Assembly: GCA_035578175.1 (NCBI GenBank)
Contig: JAQMRL010000007.1
Span: 48,308,727-48,372,726 of the forward strand
DNA from: Catonia carolina
Lineage: Eukaryota > Arthropoda > Insecta > Hemiptera > Achilidae
Direction of reading: 5' to 3'
DNA: 64,000 nt
Part shown: one piece after another, positions 1-12,302 of the stretch
Layout: every line of letters starts with the position of its first letter
Numbering within the stretch: the stretch's first letter is position 1
Program-made: the position numbers and the translations under genes
Notes under the pieces: generated by a model
The model's input: only the letters and a program-made list of their open reading frames with translations
The model's database searches: none
What the model was told of the DNA's origin: nothing

Positions 1-232
1 CCCAGTACTACCAGTCATAAAAATATTCTTTTTCGAATAGAATTCAGGGATTCTTGGAACACTCATCTTATCCAATATAGTGACGCAATTTCAATGCTGT
101 ATGCCTGTAACAAAACTTTTTTAATAAATAAAACTAATTTAGTATATATCACACTTTATAGATACCTTAAAAGAAAGTAATTTAACTAAAATAAAATACT
201 TCATAATAAAAAAAAACTAGTTAACAATATAT

Positions 233-1014
233 TGTGACAGATCGAAGGAAAGATCTTTCGCGAAGGTTCCAGAATTCCATTCATGATATAGTATAAAGTG
301 TGAAATAATAGTAACAACAAGAGAGAGTAATAAAGACAGAAATAACAACACACAATAGCCATAAAGGTGTGTCTATTCATAAGGGTTGTATCACTACTAT
401 AAAAATTCAGGTATTGTGTACAGCTATTATGAGGGGGGGCAGGTTGTTTACGTTTTCTATTTACAAAATACCTATTCTTGACCTGTTTACTACGGATTTT
501 TCTAGCATTCATTAATAAAAAGTTATTTATTTTTTGTACTTTATTGTTTGCATGATTTCTCTACTTTTCTCTGGAACTATCTTTGTAAAAAGGTATATAA
601 TGAGGCCCCGAACGGGGTCCAGGAGTAGTAATCGTTTGATCTTTGACGAATGTCTATGGGACGTAGGCAGGCGCGTACCGAGCATTGTGTCGGTCAACGA
701 TTGTAACACTATCTGAGTGTGTATTGTAAAGTTAATGAGCAGTTTTTGTGAATTCAATTTCTGTGTTTTGTATGTTTGTGTAATCTTATAAAAGTGATTG
801 TAAGTTAGTGCTAAGTAAGTTGTTGAGTTATTTATTGTTCATTATTTATTTTTAAGCAAATTATTAAGTTATTTATTGTAATAAGTCATTTTAATTAGTT
901 TAATTATTTATTTTGTAATCTTTTAGTGCAATAAATATTTGTAATCGTAAACTTTAGTGTATTAATTGTTTAATTACCTAGATCCCGAAACGGACCTTAG
1001 CAATAAGTGTCACA
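233..1014 (+). mobile_element. Solo LTR of a gypsy-like retrotransposon
   Basis: The segment starts TGTGACAG and ends GTGTCACA, giving the short inverted TG...CA ends typical of LTRs, and is flanked on both sides by the 4-bp duplication ATAT (229-232 and 1015-1018). Inside are a TATA-like box (TATATAA near 594) and an AATAAA polyadenylation signal near 929, in the order expected of an LTR read on the + strand. No gag/pol coding or second LTR is adjacent, so this looks like a solo LTR left by recombination. The 4-bp duplication fits Ty3/gypsy elements better than the 5-bp one of copia or BEL; the family is inferred. Confidence 0.65.
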
Positions 1015-1718
1015 ATATGGTATTAACCTGCTGAACCTCCATGGTTAAGTGAATCTTAACCAATAATTAATGCAAGTCCAGTTCAAGAACACCTCATGTC
1101 GTACGAAGATTTTATCAAAGAACAATCAAAAAATTGGAACCACCTGGAATGCTCTCTGGTTAAGAAATCCTCCAGGAAAATATACAGTGTAAGGAAAAAT
1201 ACACATCTGAAACTACATCACCTCAACTGAGAAGACACAACTAACAATCAAATGCATATTAATTAACTGTCAAAATTTAAATATCTCCAAAACAAACACA
1301 GCATACCAACTGATCTAAAAATGATATTGAATGGTCAGAAAAATATTTCAAATACGTTGAAATATATCAAGAAACTACAACTACGCAACACAATATAACA
1401 TCAATGGACCACCAAAAAACATAATACATTTACAACAAACCAAGTTCAATGTTAAAAATAAATAAAATACTTTATTTATTTAATCTTTTACAAACTGTTG
1501 TACAATGAATAATGAACGTTATTACCTTGTCAAAGTTTTAAAGTTAAAATTTTTACATTTTTAAACTTGTAACACACTTTTTGTTTTTTAATTGTTTACT
1601 TTTACTTATATTGTTTAAACTTGTTTTTACTTTTGTAGTCGCTAATGGGTAATAATTAATTGGTTTTGATAACCAATGACCAATTCAATGATTCGATAAT
1701 TTTTCTAATTTGTGTTAT
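1015..1718. other. AT-rich spacer, no feature recognised
   Basis: No open frame of note, no splice-flanked exon and no repeat matching others in this window was seen here. It is AT-rich intergenic sequence. Confidence 0.4.
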
Positions 1719-1905
1719 TAAGCCAAACTGAGGTTGATTTTCATTTTGCGTCTTTCACTCATGATTAAAATTAGGTTTTTATGTTTTTAATTATGTTTTT
1801 GAGATTATTTTTTTGTTTATTTCTAATGTTTTATTTTTAAAATTAGGTTATATTGATCATTATTTGTATTGGCAAGAGAAAGTCGTGTGAGTGTTTCACA
1901 CCAGA
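1719..1905 (+). repeat. HP repeat, 3' end fragment
   Basis: The stretch matches the last ~190 bp of the complete HP repeats at 6650-7581 and 28279-29197: the segment beginning AAGCCAAACTGAG, then the GGCAAGAGAAAGT block and the terminal hairpin GTGTGAGTGTTTCACAC followed by CAGATTTT. It is more diverged than the full copies and lacks the 5' part, so it is an old truncated copy. Confidence 0.7.
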
Positions 1906-2705
1906 TTTTTTTTTTTATAATGTTAAAGAACAAAAAGAATATGACCTTTGATGACCAATGGCTTTGACCCACAGCGGCATTTAAAGTTATGATAAACAGG
2001 CAGTGCCACCTGTGGGTATATTTTTATCATCGGCCAAAGAAGGAAGTAGGCCTAAATTAAGACCTACCAACCGGGTTTCATAAACATAAAACAATAGCTC
2101 ACCCATTCCTCCTCAAACTAATTATTTGGTGATTAAGTTGTATATATTGATAAGGTACTAGAATTCAATGATAAAATTATCATTAGTTATTACTTTAAAT
2201 TTGTTATGATTTAACCTGTTCATAATTTTGTGTTCTACTTCAAGGACTTAGCCCGTTTTTTTAAAATCTGGGTCCTTCATACGCTGTCCGCTCAGCGTCA
2301 TATTTATAATTTGTGCTCCGTTTTTAAGCTACTTTCAAAGTATCGTAATAAAAAAATTATAGCAATTTAAACACTATAAAAACGCTTAATTTTATTGAAA
2401 AATACTGAAAAATCATATCCTATTTAGCAAGAACTTGAGATTTTTTCAAATTTAAAATAACTGTTTTCTGGTTAGTTTTTACGTATATTTTATGTAATAT
2501 TTTTTCTTTTCCTATTCTCAATTGTTCGATTAATCCCCATAAAATAAAAATAAGTATTAACATTTTATTTGTTAAAAATATATTGTAAAGTAGTTTTAGT
2601 TACAAGAGAGAAAAATGGTTCATTTTTCTCTACAATACAAATTTACAAAGTCTTAATGTATTTTTTTAAAACTTGTATATTATAACTGTTACTATTATTA
2701 TTATT
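1906..2705. other. Intergenic spacer, nothing recognised
   Basis: AT-rich DNA without a supported gene. No repeat shared with the rest of the window was noticed. Confidence 0.4.
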
Positions 2706-3098
2706 CCTGCCCAAAACAGACAGGTGGAGTGTCAAATTATTTACACTCAATGTGTTAGTTGCAGGACTAAAATAAATAGTTCTGTTTTTTATTACATGGT
2801 CAGCCAATTAAATGACTGAATCATTTAAGAACAGAAGAGGCAGAGGTGTAAAAGACACTAATCAGAGTTATCTCCTCTGAAAGTAATGAATTTCGTTATT
2901 CAGTCAGACCCAGTGGTGAATGAAGTGAAGGTGTCATTTGCAGAGTGGAAAATATGTGCTTTTCAGAGGGTCCGGCATGCTGATAAGCGTACTTTTCCAC
3001 TCAGTGAGGAAGGCAATTGTAAACCACCTCACTCCTGGTCTTACTTAGTAAAACCTCTACAGGTTCAAACCAGCATTTTGGCTGATGACCTAAACAAC
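2706..3098 (-). mobile_element. SINE1 copy, full length, minus strand
   Basis: About 393 bp matching the SINE1 copies at 3630, 17790, 46462 and 58520. In element orientation it begins with GTTGTTTAGGTCATCAGCC, continues through a pol III B-box-like GGTTTGAACCT, and ends near TTTGGGCAGG. An ATTATTATT-type direct repeat lies on both sides (target duplication, although in a simple-sequence context). The ~80-codon open frame on the + strand here (2886-3131) is antisense to the element and recurs in other copies, so it is not a host gene. Confidence 0.75.
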
Positions 3099-3629
3099 AT
3101 TATTATTATTGTTGATATTTGTGTAAAGTAATTGTTTCATTAAATTTTCACTGCTTTGTAAAACTGTTAAACGTAATTTTTGTACATTGTCAAATGTTGT
3201 AATAGGGTGGGGTGATACTAACTTATCTTCTTTCGACTCTATACAGAAGGTGCAAAAGTTGATTTTACAAATAAATTAATAAAAGACAACCAAGGTATCC
3301 ATCGGAACAACTTTTTTAAGAATTCAACGTACTTGAGCCCAAGCTGCTCAATCTGCTCCCCTTACAAAATAAAAATATGCCGGATATCATAAAGTACCTA
3401 TTAAAAAGCAGTAACCATTCGGCTATTGGAAGTAGGGAGAGAAGCCATAGAAACAATGGTTACTCCAAGAAATATATAATTTTGTGAGCTCGTCTACCGG
3501 TTTCGATAATTGGTTTTTCTATTTGTAAATAATTTTTTTTGTTTTGTAAATTTTATATTTTATAGTGTTTGTTTTTTACATTTGTATATATAATTATATA
3601 ATAGCATACTATTTTAATAAAAATGTCTT
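3099..3629. other. Spacer between two opposed SINE1 copies
   Basis: About 530 bp of AT-rich DNA between a minus-strand and a plus-strand SINE1. No gene or other repeat was recognised. Confidence 0.4.
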
Positions 3630-4024
3630 CGTGTTGTTTAGGTCAACAGCCGAAAGGCTGGTTTGAACCTCTAGAGGTTTTACTAAGTGAAAACGAGGAG
3701 TGTGGTGGTTTACTATTACCTTCCTCACCGAGTTGAAAGAGTATGATTATCAGCATGCCAGGCCCTCCGAAAAGCACTCACTTTCCTCCCTGTAAATGAC
3801 ACCTTCACTTCATTCATCATAGGGTATGGCTGTATAGTAAAAGTCATTACTCTCAGAGGAGATAACTCTGATTAGTGTCTTCTACACCTCTACCTCTTCT
3901 GTTCTTAAATAGTTTAGTCATAATTGGCTGACTATATGATAAGAAACAGAACTATTTTTTGTAGCTCTAGAAACAACAGATCGAGTGCAATTAATTTAAC
4001 ACTTCACCTGCCCGTTATGAGCAA
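3630..4024 (+). mobile_element. SINE1 copy with clear target duplication
   Basis: This complete ~395-bp copy is flanked by the 11-bp direct repeat AAAAATGTCTT (3619-3629 and 4025-4035), which defines the element ends precisely. It starts with TGTTGTTTAGGTCAACAGCC, contains the B-box-like GGTTTGAACCTC about 40 bp in, and ends at CCCGTTATGAGC without a long poly(A). The long direct repeat implies LINE-type target-primed insertion. The tRNA origin of the head is inferred from the B-box-like motif only. Confidence 0.82.
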
Positions 4025-4035
4025 AAAAATGTCTT

Positions 4036-5080
4036 AGTAGTATAATTAGTATTTAAGTAACTAACATATAGTTATAATAACCAACACACTAATAGATTAC
4101 CGTAGTACAGTAGTTGCAGTAGTATAATGAACAAAGAAGCACTGAATTGATCTGCCCTTGAACATAGGAAACCATAGTTGGGTGGAATAATTTTCCTACT
4201 ACGAATTAATATATTTTTAAATTTTCAAATTATAATTAAGAAAATTGACATTTATATTGTAATGATATTTTTTTAAGTAAAGGGAAAATAAACAAATAGC
4301 ACTTTTTAGTAGTAGGCTACAGTAGTTAAATGTTTTATGTAATATTTTTGTTATATAATTTTTTAGTAGGTTTATATACTTCTATGCTCTGTCATTACAC
4401 TTTTTGAAGAAGTGTATTTGCATAAAAGTATACTGTATTTAGTTAAAAATATTGTATATACTAATACTGTATTTTATAATCTTAACTTAATTATTAGAAT
4501 GTACTTATATGTAACTGAATAAAATAAATAAATATTTTTACTGCATATTAAAAGAAAAATTAATTTCTACTGCTTTGGTATTAAAAAAAATTCAATATTC
4601 CTTAAAAATGAGATTCCACCCAATCTCAATAAGAAGTCAGTTTCGAAAACATTGGCTTTCAATGGTCTACAATATATCAAGGAAAATTATACAAAACCAA
4701 TAAGAAGGTGATATAATAAATATTATTTTCATTAATTTGTGGTAATCCAGACACGTTATTTAATGAGTCCTAAAAATGCACGTTTAGGATTTAGAGATAT
4801 CGAAAAGATTCACCCAGTAGTGGATATTCAACGGGAGCTATACAGTCTGAGATGAACCATAAATATTTCATACTTCGAAACGTAAGATAATAAAAGTAGA
4901 ATTTAATGGTGCATAACGACACTCCATTTTATAATTACGTATTTACTCGCGTAGAATTTCGGTAAGTAGGATGATCAGATCTACAGATGCGGGCTACATC
5001 TAACTGAACGCGAATTTTTCCAGTACGAAAAGCAATGTGGTGCATGCGAAAAGCCGTACGCATGCATAGAGCTAACACCG
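4036..5080. other. Intergenic spacer, nothing recognised
   Basis: AT-rich DNA without coding signals or matches to the repeat families seen elsewhere in this window. Confidence 0.4.
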
Positions 5081-5083
5081 TAA

Positions 5084-5413
5084 GGCCGGTTTTTCACTTA
5101 CCGACACGATACCGATATATTGTCGCTGATACCTATAATCCGACAAACGGGGCACTCGGAATGTATTGAAGTACATACGACCGGTTTTACATTTGCCGAT
5201 ATCGGTTCGATAAGTCGATGTCATCATATCAGACCCGACATATCAGTGGCACAGTTGTCTTTTGTTGGGTCGGAACGACAAAACAGATAAGTATTGTTTT
5301 TATAAATACCGATAGCGGGGCCGACAATTCGTATAAAAAGTATTCAACGATTGTCGGTGTTCCGAGATCGGCGACGATATATCGGTATCGTATCAGTAAG
5401 TAAAAAACCGGCC
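5084..5413. mobile_element. Harbinger-type MITE, 330 bp
   Basis: Long terminal inverted repeats begin GGCCGGTTTTT and continue with sequence related to ACTTACCGACACGATACCG at one end and its imperfect complement at the other. The element is flanked by the 3-bp duplication TAA (5081-5083, 5414-5416). A 3-bp TWA duplication with GG...CC ends is characteristic of PIF/Harbinger elements. It has no transposase frame; the small open frame inside (5218-5403) shows no coding character. It is locally GC-richer than its surroundings. Confidence 0.7.
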
Positions 5414-5416
5414 TAA

Positions 5417-6588
5417 CAATAAAATTAAGTTAAAATAGCACAGGCAAGACGGTGCTGACGACCATCTCTGAAATCGTAGATCAAACACCAATATGCGAGT
5501 AGCTGTGCTGCCAAATGTTATTTGTGTGCGTGTGTTTTGTTGAATTTTAACGTATAATTTAATTTAATTAATTACAATAATTATTTAATATGTAACATTT
5601 TACACTTACGTAGCGAACAGGGGTTATTACCCATTATTTAAGTTCGTAAAAAGAATGGGGGTCATTTTACGAAAGATTACTATTATGAGGATTTACCCTT
5701 TGCCACTCCCCCAAAAAATAAAAGTTTACTGGTAAAAATAAATCATAATATTTGTTTTTAAATATTTTTTTATAAATAATGTTTCGTATTGCATACGGTT
5801 CTGAACAATATTTCCCCATATTTGTTTCTATTGTTTTGTTTTTTTTTTAGAAAAATATGGGATCAGTTCATTGTGTTTGCTGTAAAACAGCGTATGTAAA
5901 TTTTGATTAAGTAAATAATGATATTTATGTACGTGGCAAATAAAAATCTACATAATGCAAATTTTAAATCGTTTGTCACCAATTCTTTATCCGAATATGA
6001 ATGATAAATTTAAATATACTTTTACCTTGACCGCACCGCAAAAAGATTTACTACTAGCTTACCTTGATTAAAAATCTGTCAATCGCACTAACTACACACA
6101 ACACCACCACAATTCAAATGTTCGTCGGCCAAGTCTATGTTCGTTAGCTGTTTGGTTAGCCCCTCATTACAGTAAACTAGTAATTGACCCTTGACCGTCA
6201 ACATCCTGTTAGTCAAACAATGGTCAATATTCCCATAGTGAGATTCAACACACTCAGGCCTAGTTCTACAAGTCAAAGGTCTCACTTCTTCATACACACG
6301 TTAAAATAGGAACAGGTAGTATATGACGCAATAATAGGCAACTACGTTTTCCTTAGGCCTACCTATTTAATCAATGAATTGTGTCACTGCCTACCGATGG
6401 ATTAGTTATAAACTTAATTTTTGACAACGTGCGTAATCCATCATTTTCCAAGAGGTTGAGGTTACGTTACGCATAAGTGATATCATAATGTTAATTATAC
6501 TCATATGCCTAACCAACCACAAAACAAGTAGAGAATGCATACGAACTTAGTAAATGTAGCCGTTACTACCACATAATAAAGTAAAAAA
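5417..6588. other. Intergenic spacer, nothing recognised
   Basis: No supported gene. The minus-strand open frame at 6088-6297 is short, has no recognisable motif, and is not flanked by splice sites. Confidence 0.35.
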
Positions 6589-6625
6589 ATCTGGTGTGAA
6601 ACACTCACACAACTTTACTAAAATA
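6589..6625 (-). repeat. HP repeat terminal fragment, inverted
   Basis: The sequence AATCTGGTGTGAAACACTCA and the following ~16 bp form the reverse complement of the HP repeat 3' terminus. It lies about 25 bp upstream of, and opposed to, a full HP repeat (6650-7581), so it is probably the relic of an older inverted copy. Confidence 0.65.
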
Positions 6626-6649
6626 ATTTTTTAGTAATTAAATAGTTTT

Positions 6650-7581
6650 ACTTTCTCTTGCCTATATGAATATATAGGAAGGAAAGTATTGTTTTCATGT
6701 CGATTTTTCGAAATCGAGTTTTCACCGGATCTATACGTTTTCAGACCCTCTGAACCCAAAAAACATGTTTTTAGCGATTGGTCTGTGTGTGTGTGTCTGT
6801 GTGTGAACAGAATATCTCAAGAACGGAACATCGTACGAACTTGAAACTTGAAACTTAAGTTACATACCACTACCGGACGCGACACGAACATTTTCATCAA
6901 AATCGGTCAACCGGAAGTAGTAGTTTATTCGTATAATTTTTCAGTTTTTTGCGATTTTCTCAAAAACTGGTCCTACGATTTTTTTTTAAATCGCCTATTT
7001 TACTCAATTTTTTATTCTCTACAAGATAGGGTAGGCGCCATGTTTGCTGAAATTCTCGGTGAGGCTGTTTTCACGTAAAAACGTTGTTTTTTTAAGATTA
7101 CGGCTTTAATATAAATTTTACCGCAAAAACTTATTTAATAAAAGTTGTAGAGAATTTAAAAACCTACAACTTCTGTTTCAAACATTATTTTGTATAACGC
7201 TTAGTTTAGCGGTAATTTGCGATTTTCTGTTTTTTTTCTCACGAAAACGTGAGAAAAATCGATTTTTTTAACATTTCGGTCTTAGTATGCATTTTACGAC
7301 AAAAGTGTATATAATTAAATTTATAGAAAATTAAAAGATCTACAACTTTTGTTTAGAGCATTTTTCTCTACAGAGCCTAGTTTAGCGTGAAAGCGTGATT
7401 TTCCGTATTTTTAAGCCAAACTGAGTTCGATTGTCATTTTGCGTCATTCACTCATGATTAAAATAAGGTTATGTTTTTGAGGTTAGTTTTTGTTTATTTC
7501 TAATATTTTATTAATAATGTTAGGTTTATTATTAATTATTTGCATTGGCAAGAGAAAGTTGTGTGAGTGTTTCACGCCAGA
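6650..7581 (+). repeat. HP repeat, complete copy 1
   Basis: About 932 bp that runs nearly identically, by eye, with 28279-29197. The left end ACTTTCTCTTGCC sits in a hairpin (CCTATAT/ATATAGG with ACTTTC/GAAAGT flanks). The right end has GGCAAGAGAAAGT followed by a GTGTGA/TCACAC hairpin and CCAGATTTT. An internal hairpin, CTCACGAAAACGTGAG, lies near 7240-7255. The left-end string is the complement of the GGCAAGAGAAAGT block near the right end, but the outermost 20 bp are not shared. No transposase or RT frame is visible. The class is unassigned, presumably a non-autonomous DNA element. Confidence 0.75.
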
Positions 7582-7668
7582 TTTTTCTATTAGTTTCTAT
7601 TATTTTAATGGCTTGGCCAGATCGTTTTCCTTCTCATTGCTTCCTGTACCACGGTACAAATGGGAATA

Positions 7669-8458
7669 CAGTAGGTCTTCGATTTACAGTACTAAATTCT
7701 GGTCGGACACCGACGTTAAATCCGAACCTTCAAAAAATGGGTGGGAGAATTTAAATATTTGTATATGTACATTAATCCCGTGTACTTCATTAGGACTTAC
7801 AGTAGGACATTAATCATAAGAATAGACATGTTACAGGATGAAAACGAAAATATTATCAATAACCCATTATCCATTGTTAATGAATTTAACTTATATTTTA
7901 TAGGTTTTTACCCTTTTATAATAGAATAAGGCCGTTAATAGGCGTTCCTTTGGCTCGCTCTTGACTTAAAAACTGGACCATGGCTTAATCCAAATTTTCG
8001 TGAGTAGATTTCTCACCGACTTAAAATTTTTAAATTCTGATGTGAATCTGAATAACTTGCAAAATATATAATATTCTCTCTGTTCTTCAATATATCACGA
8101 ATTGTAGTTATCCCGATGCGATATTGATTTCCAATTGACAGTGCAGTAGCTTCTTTATCCAGCTGTTCAGTAATATGACGTTTGTCCTCGATGGTAGTCT
8201 ACTTTTATTTATTACTTTCCTCAATAGTCTAAGTAGAATAACTGCCACCTGACCAAAAGAAATGACCGAATGAATAATTATGTAAGAGCAAGTATTCCCG
8301 TATTTATGCATTAACGTAGGAGTATAAATTATCCAATAAAAACTTACAAGAAAGAAAGTGAAGTAAGGGGTTGGGGCGAAAATTTTCTTTTCTCAAACAA
8401 AACGTGACGTTAAATTGAGCCACGGTAAATGCAAGACCGGTAAATCGAGGACTTACTG
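7669..8458. mobile_element. Tigger-like MITE, 790 bp
   Basis: Terminal inverted repeats CAGTAGGTCTTCGATTTAC (left) and the complement of GTAAATCGAGGACTTACTG (right) lie between TA dinucleotides (7667-7668, 8459-8460). TA target choice and CAGT ends are typical of pogo/Tigger elements. No intact transposase is visible inside; the small frames are non-coding. A short hairpin, GAGAGGTGG/CCACCTCTC (8461-8484), abuts the right end. Confidence 0.6.
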
Positions 8459-8484
8459 TAGAGAGGTGGACCTCACCACCTCTC

Positions 8485-9175
8485 TATATCGCTGAACCAT
8501 CTCTCTTCTATTGCTCTCATGATATTACATCCTTTTTCCAACAAAATAAGTTTTACAGAATTTAAATGTCTACAGTCACAACACAAGAAACATATTGATT
8601 GATATGTCGCTAATTACAATTTTTTTTCTTACAAACCTACTTATGGAGGTAGAAAATATATCAACAAATTACCACGAGGTTTAAGCATTGTAACAATCTG
8701 CATTTGTTTAAAAAGGAAGCCAAAAAAAAAGTACTTGCCTGATGAAGCAATTTATAATGTACAAGTGTCATCACTAAATACATTTTTTAAACAAATAAAT
8801 TTTTAACTTCAAACGTAACTCCTAAGTTAAATTTTGTAAGGTTTTTTGCAATTTCTTGGCAAATTACATCTGAAGAAGGAAACACAGTTTTAATGTTTAC
8901 TCCTTTTAATTTTTTTATTTTCTGTATCATTACCTGAATCTTAGTGCGTCAATTGTATAAAAAATTATCAGGTATAAAATTTTATACCTAATAATAATGT
9001 TAAAATGTATAACTGTGAAAAGGTTGTCCTCTTGTTATGATGTCACGAATTATATACGATGGCTTGTGTAGGTACATCATTAGTAAATATAAATATAACC
9101 TCAAATTCGGTTAGTTAGAAGTTGTGCGATTTGGCTTGTCCTAATTTTTATAGCAGGATTTGTTTATTTTTACAG
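8485..9175. promoter_or_regulatory. TPRKB upstream region
   Basis: This ~690-bp spacer precedes the TPRKB start. No TATA box was singled out. A good 3' splice acceptor (TTTATTTTTACAG ending at 9175) lies 35 bp before the ATG, so a spliced 5' UTR exon may sit somewhere in this region. The upstream donor could not be fixed from sequence alone. Confidence 0.3.
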
Positions 9176-9210
9176 GTCAACGGTAAAAAAATTTTCAATT
9201 TTTAAACAAT

Positions 9211-9744
9211 ATGGAAATGGTAAAATTTTCATTAGAGTATAATCAGGTTTTGTACATAAATCTAGCAGTTTGCGTGAAGAATGTAAAAGATGTTGTAAAA
9301 TCTGTTATACAAGGCGATTTAAAGTGTGCTTTAATTAGTCCTAAATTAATAATTGATGTTTTTCAAATAGCGGTGGCAGCTAACAGAGCTGTTATTTTAC
9401 TAAATACTGATAAACTAATTACTAGAAATATTTACACAGAAGTAATTTTTAATTTATCTCCTTCTAAGAATATCAGAACAGCTCTAAATGATTTCGGCGT
9501 TAAAGAAACAGACGACTATTTTCTGGTTTGTGTAATTGGAACTGACGGTATTGAAATCGAAAAGTTTGCTGAAGATGTCCGTAACAAAATAGATGCTACA
9601 TTTAAATTTCCCAGTTGGTGCGAGTTAGTAAAATTTGTTGATGTAAATGAAGTAATAAAACATTACAAAATTCCATCAGAAGAATCAGATGTTTCAGATC
9701 TATTGAAATCTGTTGTTACACGAATTGCTGCTAAAGGTTTCTAA
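9211..9744 (+). CDS. TPRKB: TPRKB/Cgi121-like KEOPS (EKC) complex subunit
   Basis: An uninterrupted 177-codon frame. The family (Cgi121/TPRKB) binds the kinase Bud32/TP53RK in the KEOPS/EKC complex that makes N6-threonylcarbamoyladenosine at A37 of ANN-decoding tRNAs; the human protein is about 175 residues, so this one is full length. Family hallmarks are visible around residues 43-95: ALISPKLIIDVFQIAVAANR, followed by the TRNIYTEVIFNLSPSKNI block with its conserved TE.IFNLSP signature. The C-terminus carries the helical segment ending in SDLLKSVVTRIAAKG. Two in-frame ATGs lie close together (codons 1 and 3); the first is chosen. A possible 3' splice site at 9175 suggests a 5' UTR intron. 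No coding intron is present. The gene stands alone, at least 19 kb from the kinesin gene. Confidence 0.9.
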   Translation: MEMVKFSLEYNQVLYINLAVCVKNVKDVVKSVIQGDLKCALISPKLIIDVFQIAVAANRAVILLNTDKLITRNIYTEVIFNLSPSKNIRTALNDFGVKETDDYFLVCVIGTDGIEIEKFAEDVRNKIDATFKFPSWCELVKFVDVNEVIKHYKIPSEESDVSDLLKSVVTRIAAKGF

Positions 9745-9801
9745 TAAAGTTTTTTACTTGTTTAAATGTTCTGGATTTTCTTAACGTAACCTGTAAATAA
9801 A
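9743..9801 (+). terminator. TPRKB polyadenylation signals
   Basis: One AATAAA overlaps the stop codon (9743-9748) and a second lies at 9796-9801, within 60 bp of the stop. The second is the likelier functional signal because it leaves room for a 3' UTR. Confidence 0.6.
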
Positions 9802-12302
9802 AAATTGTTTATAAATTAAAATTAATTCATTAAAATCTTAACAGAAGAAGTTACAGCTTCAGTCACTTTTTTTGTTAAACATTTTCCTATATTGAATCCA
9901 GTGGAAAATTAGATTGGGTTTCTTGTGTGTAGTTGAGTTTGCTTGTTTATTCAATTGTGTTACAGTTGATGTGCTCTGCAATTTAAGAATTTTGTTTGTC
10001 AGCAGAATAGAATGTTTTTCATCAGAATACTATTGTTTTTAGAATAGTTTGTAACAATTAAACTGTTGTATTTCTTAACATTTTTTACTAAATAACATAA
10101 CTACATTGCAGATGGGATTTAGTTCTCAGTATTGCATGATGAATAAGTTATACCATTTTGCAATAAGTAATTGATTCAAAGCCACCTCTGTTATAGGCCT
10201 ATACTGGCTAAAATGATTATTTTGTAATACAATTTTAGCCGAAATACGGAAAGACATAAGTGTGTTTGTTGTACCTAGCAAATATATTAGTTCAATGAAG
10301 CAGGTATGTTTGTTTTCTGGAAAAAAGTTATTGTGAATATCATTATTCTTCAACTCTATCTTACAAAATTTTACTAGTCTAAACTAGATCCCCAAACTTT
10401 TTCACTTACTGCTCACATTGAGAATCAAAAGTTTTCCAATACTCCCAACATTTTTAAATTGCTATCTGTTAAAAAGGATACTTGCAATTGCTGTTTTTAG
10501 ATGGGCTCTTAAAAACGGCAATTGCAATTATTGATTTTAAACATAGTATAACCTATTTCTGAGATGAAACTGACATTTTAAAAGAGAGTACTGGTTATGC
10601 AATGTAAGTTGACGATCGTTAGAGAGAGTAAGACTGGGCTATATGGAGGTTGGAAGTGCTACTATATGTGCTTTTCTAAATACATCATAGCGACAGCTCT
10701 AACCATGACACCATGTTGTAGTTTTACTCTTACATTGATTTATTATGTTTACAACTATGTCATTTTATAAACATCCCATTGTAGGATTTATTGATTCTTA
10801 ATAATTATCCTAATTAATAAACAATAATTCTAAATAAGTCATAATACCAGGCCTAAGCTATATTTAGTATCCTTTTTGGTCATCAGTAGTAAACTGAATT
10901 ACTGCACTCTGACATTTGTAGTGATAGACTAGTTAGTCCGTGAGTTTCGTTGATGCGAGCTTATTATCGTGAGTAGTACTAGTTTTACGGTAATTTCAAA
11001 ATGTTATTGTATTTGTAGGGTTTTCATATGTCATTATTTTCAGTAAAGTTATGTTAAATTGCAATTGAATTTTAAACAATTCACTTTCTTTAAATAGTTA
11101 CCTTACTCCTTACTTATTTAGTGTAACAGGTCATGAACTGAATTTCGTTACTTAAGTGTTTGTGGTGGTTACATTTTGAGTTACACGCTTGATACATGTC
11201 TTATGCTTTCAGGTTGGCCGATGTAAGTAGGATAGATAGTATACTGTCCTCCGCATGATAGACACAATCGTCAACTTATGGCGCATTACCTGTAATTAAA
11301 ATGCATATAATCATGGGCCTTCTACCACCTCTCCTGAAAGCCATTAACACCCACAAGGGGGTGGTATCGCCCATTTTGAGAAAGGTTGGTCTTAACACTA
11401 AAATTTAGTATTATAAATACCATCATCAGAGATAAATTACTTTGGTAAAATACCACAATCCTTAAAATGCAGCTTGTAATCAATTCTATTGTAAACTGTA
11501 ACTTATTTTACTAACCTTTCATAGCTGCTTCATCCACCATCAGAGTATATAAAACAGCATAAATTGAAACTAATTCATTAAAATCTTAACAGAAGTTACA
11601 TCTTCAGTCACCTTTTTTTGTTAAACATTCTGTGTATTGTTTAGAATTATACAATATGTATAAAAAAAATCAACAAGTGCACACTAGGTGAATCTCACCT
11701 GATTAAAAAGGTCAATAGGTCCTTTCAAGTATTATGTATCCATCACCAGTTGCAATATAAATATATTAATATGTGCACATTGTCGTCAGCTTGTCATTAA
11801 TTACAGCCTGTGACTATATAAATTGATTGGAGCCAGAACCTTTGTATAATATAGACTTCCTTTTCAAAATAAATTAATCGACAACAGAACATTGTCTGAG
11901 AAATAATAAAATTATAAGTATTCTTGCTTATAATGCTTCATAAGAAGTTCTAAGATATTACTGTATTAGAACATAATGTTGGCTGTTATCAATATGACTT
12001 GGTTTTGGCAGTCATGTCATTACTTTAATGGTAAATTCATATGATCTGTTTACATAATTTCCATAGTTAAAACAAAGGTTGTTATCTAACAATTTAATCT
12101 ATGCTTGTTTTTTTTAGTTTGTTGTTAGCAACATAATATATAGTTCGACTTACCATAATTTCTGGACTCCAATTCTGGATATTTTTTTAGTAAATAACGT
12201 ACAAAATATTTTTTATTTATTTAATAATTATTTTTTCCACTGAAATACACTGGTTTTTCAATTAATTTCTAAGTAATTACTTTCTAAATTTATTTTTAGA
12301 AT
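9802..12302. other. Intergenic region with a small dispersed repeat
   Basis: No gene is supported in 2.5 kb. A short repeat with the core TTCATTAAAATCTTAACAG followed by GTTACA(G/T)CTTCAGTCAC occurs at about 9815-9885 and 11565-11645, and a related core occurs in kinesin intron 4 near 36870-36930. It appears to be an old interspersed element of unknown type. The remainder shows nothing recognisable. Confidence 0.4.

Noticed and set aside
2886..3131. 81-codon + strand open frame as a host gene (with relatives at 17967 and 46641)
   Set aside because: It lies on the antisense strand of the dispersed SINE1 repeat and recurs wherever that repeat occurs.
5218..5403. 61-codon frame rich in structured residues
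   Set aside because: It lies wholly inside the Harbinger-type MITE and is explained by its inverted-repeat sequence.
6650..7581. HP repeat as a Helitron
   Set aside because: There is a 3' hairpin, but the required 5' TC and 3' CTRR ends with A/T insertion are not convincing and no Rep/helicase sequence is linked.
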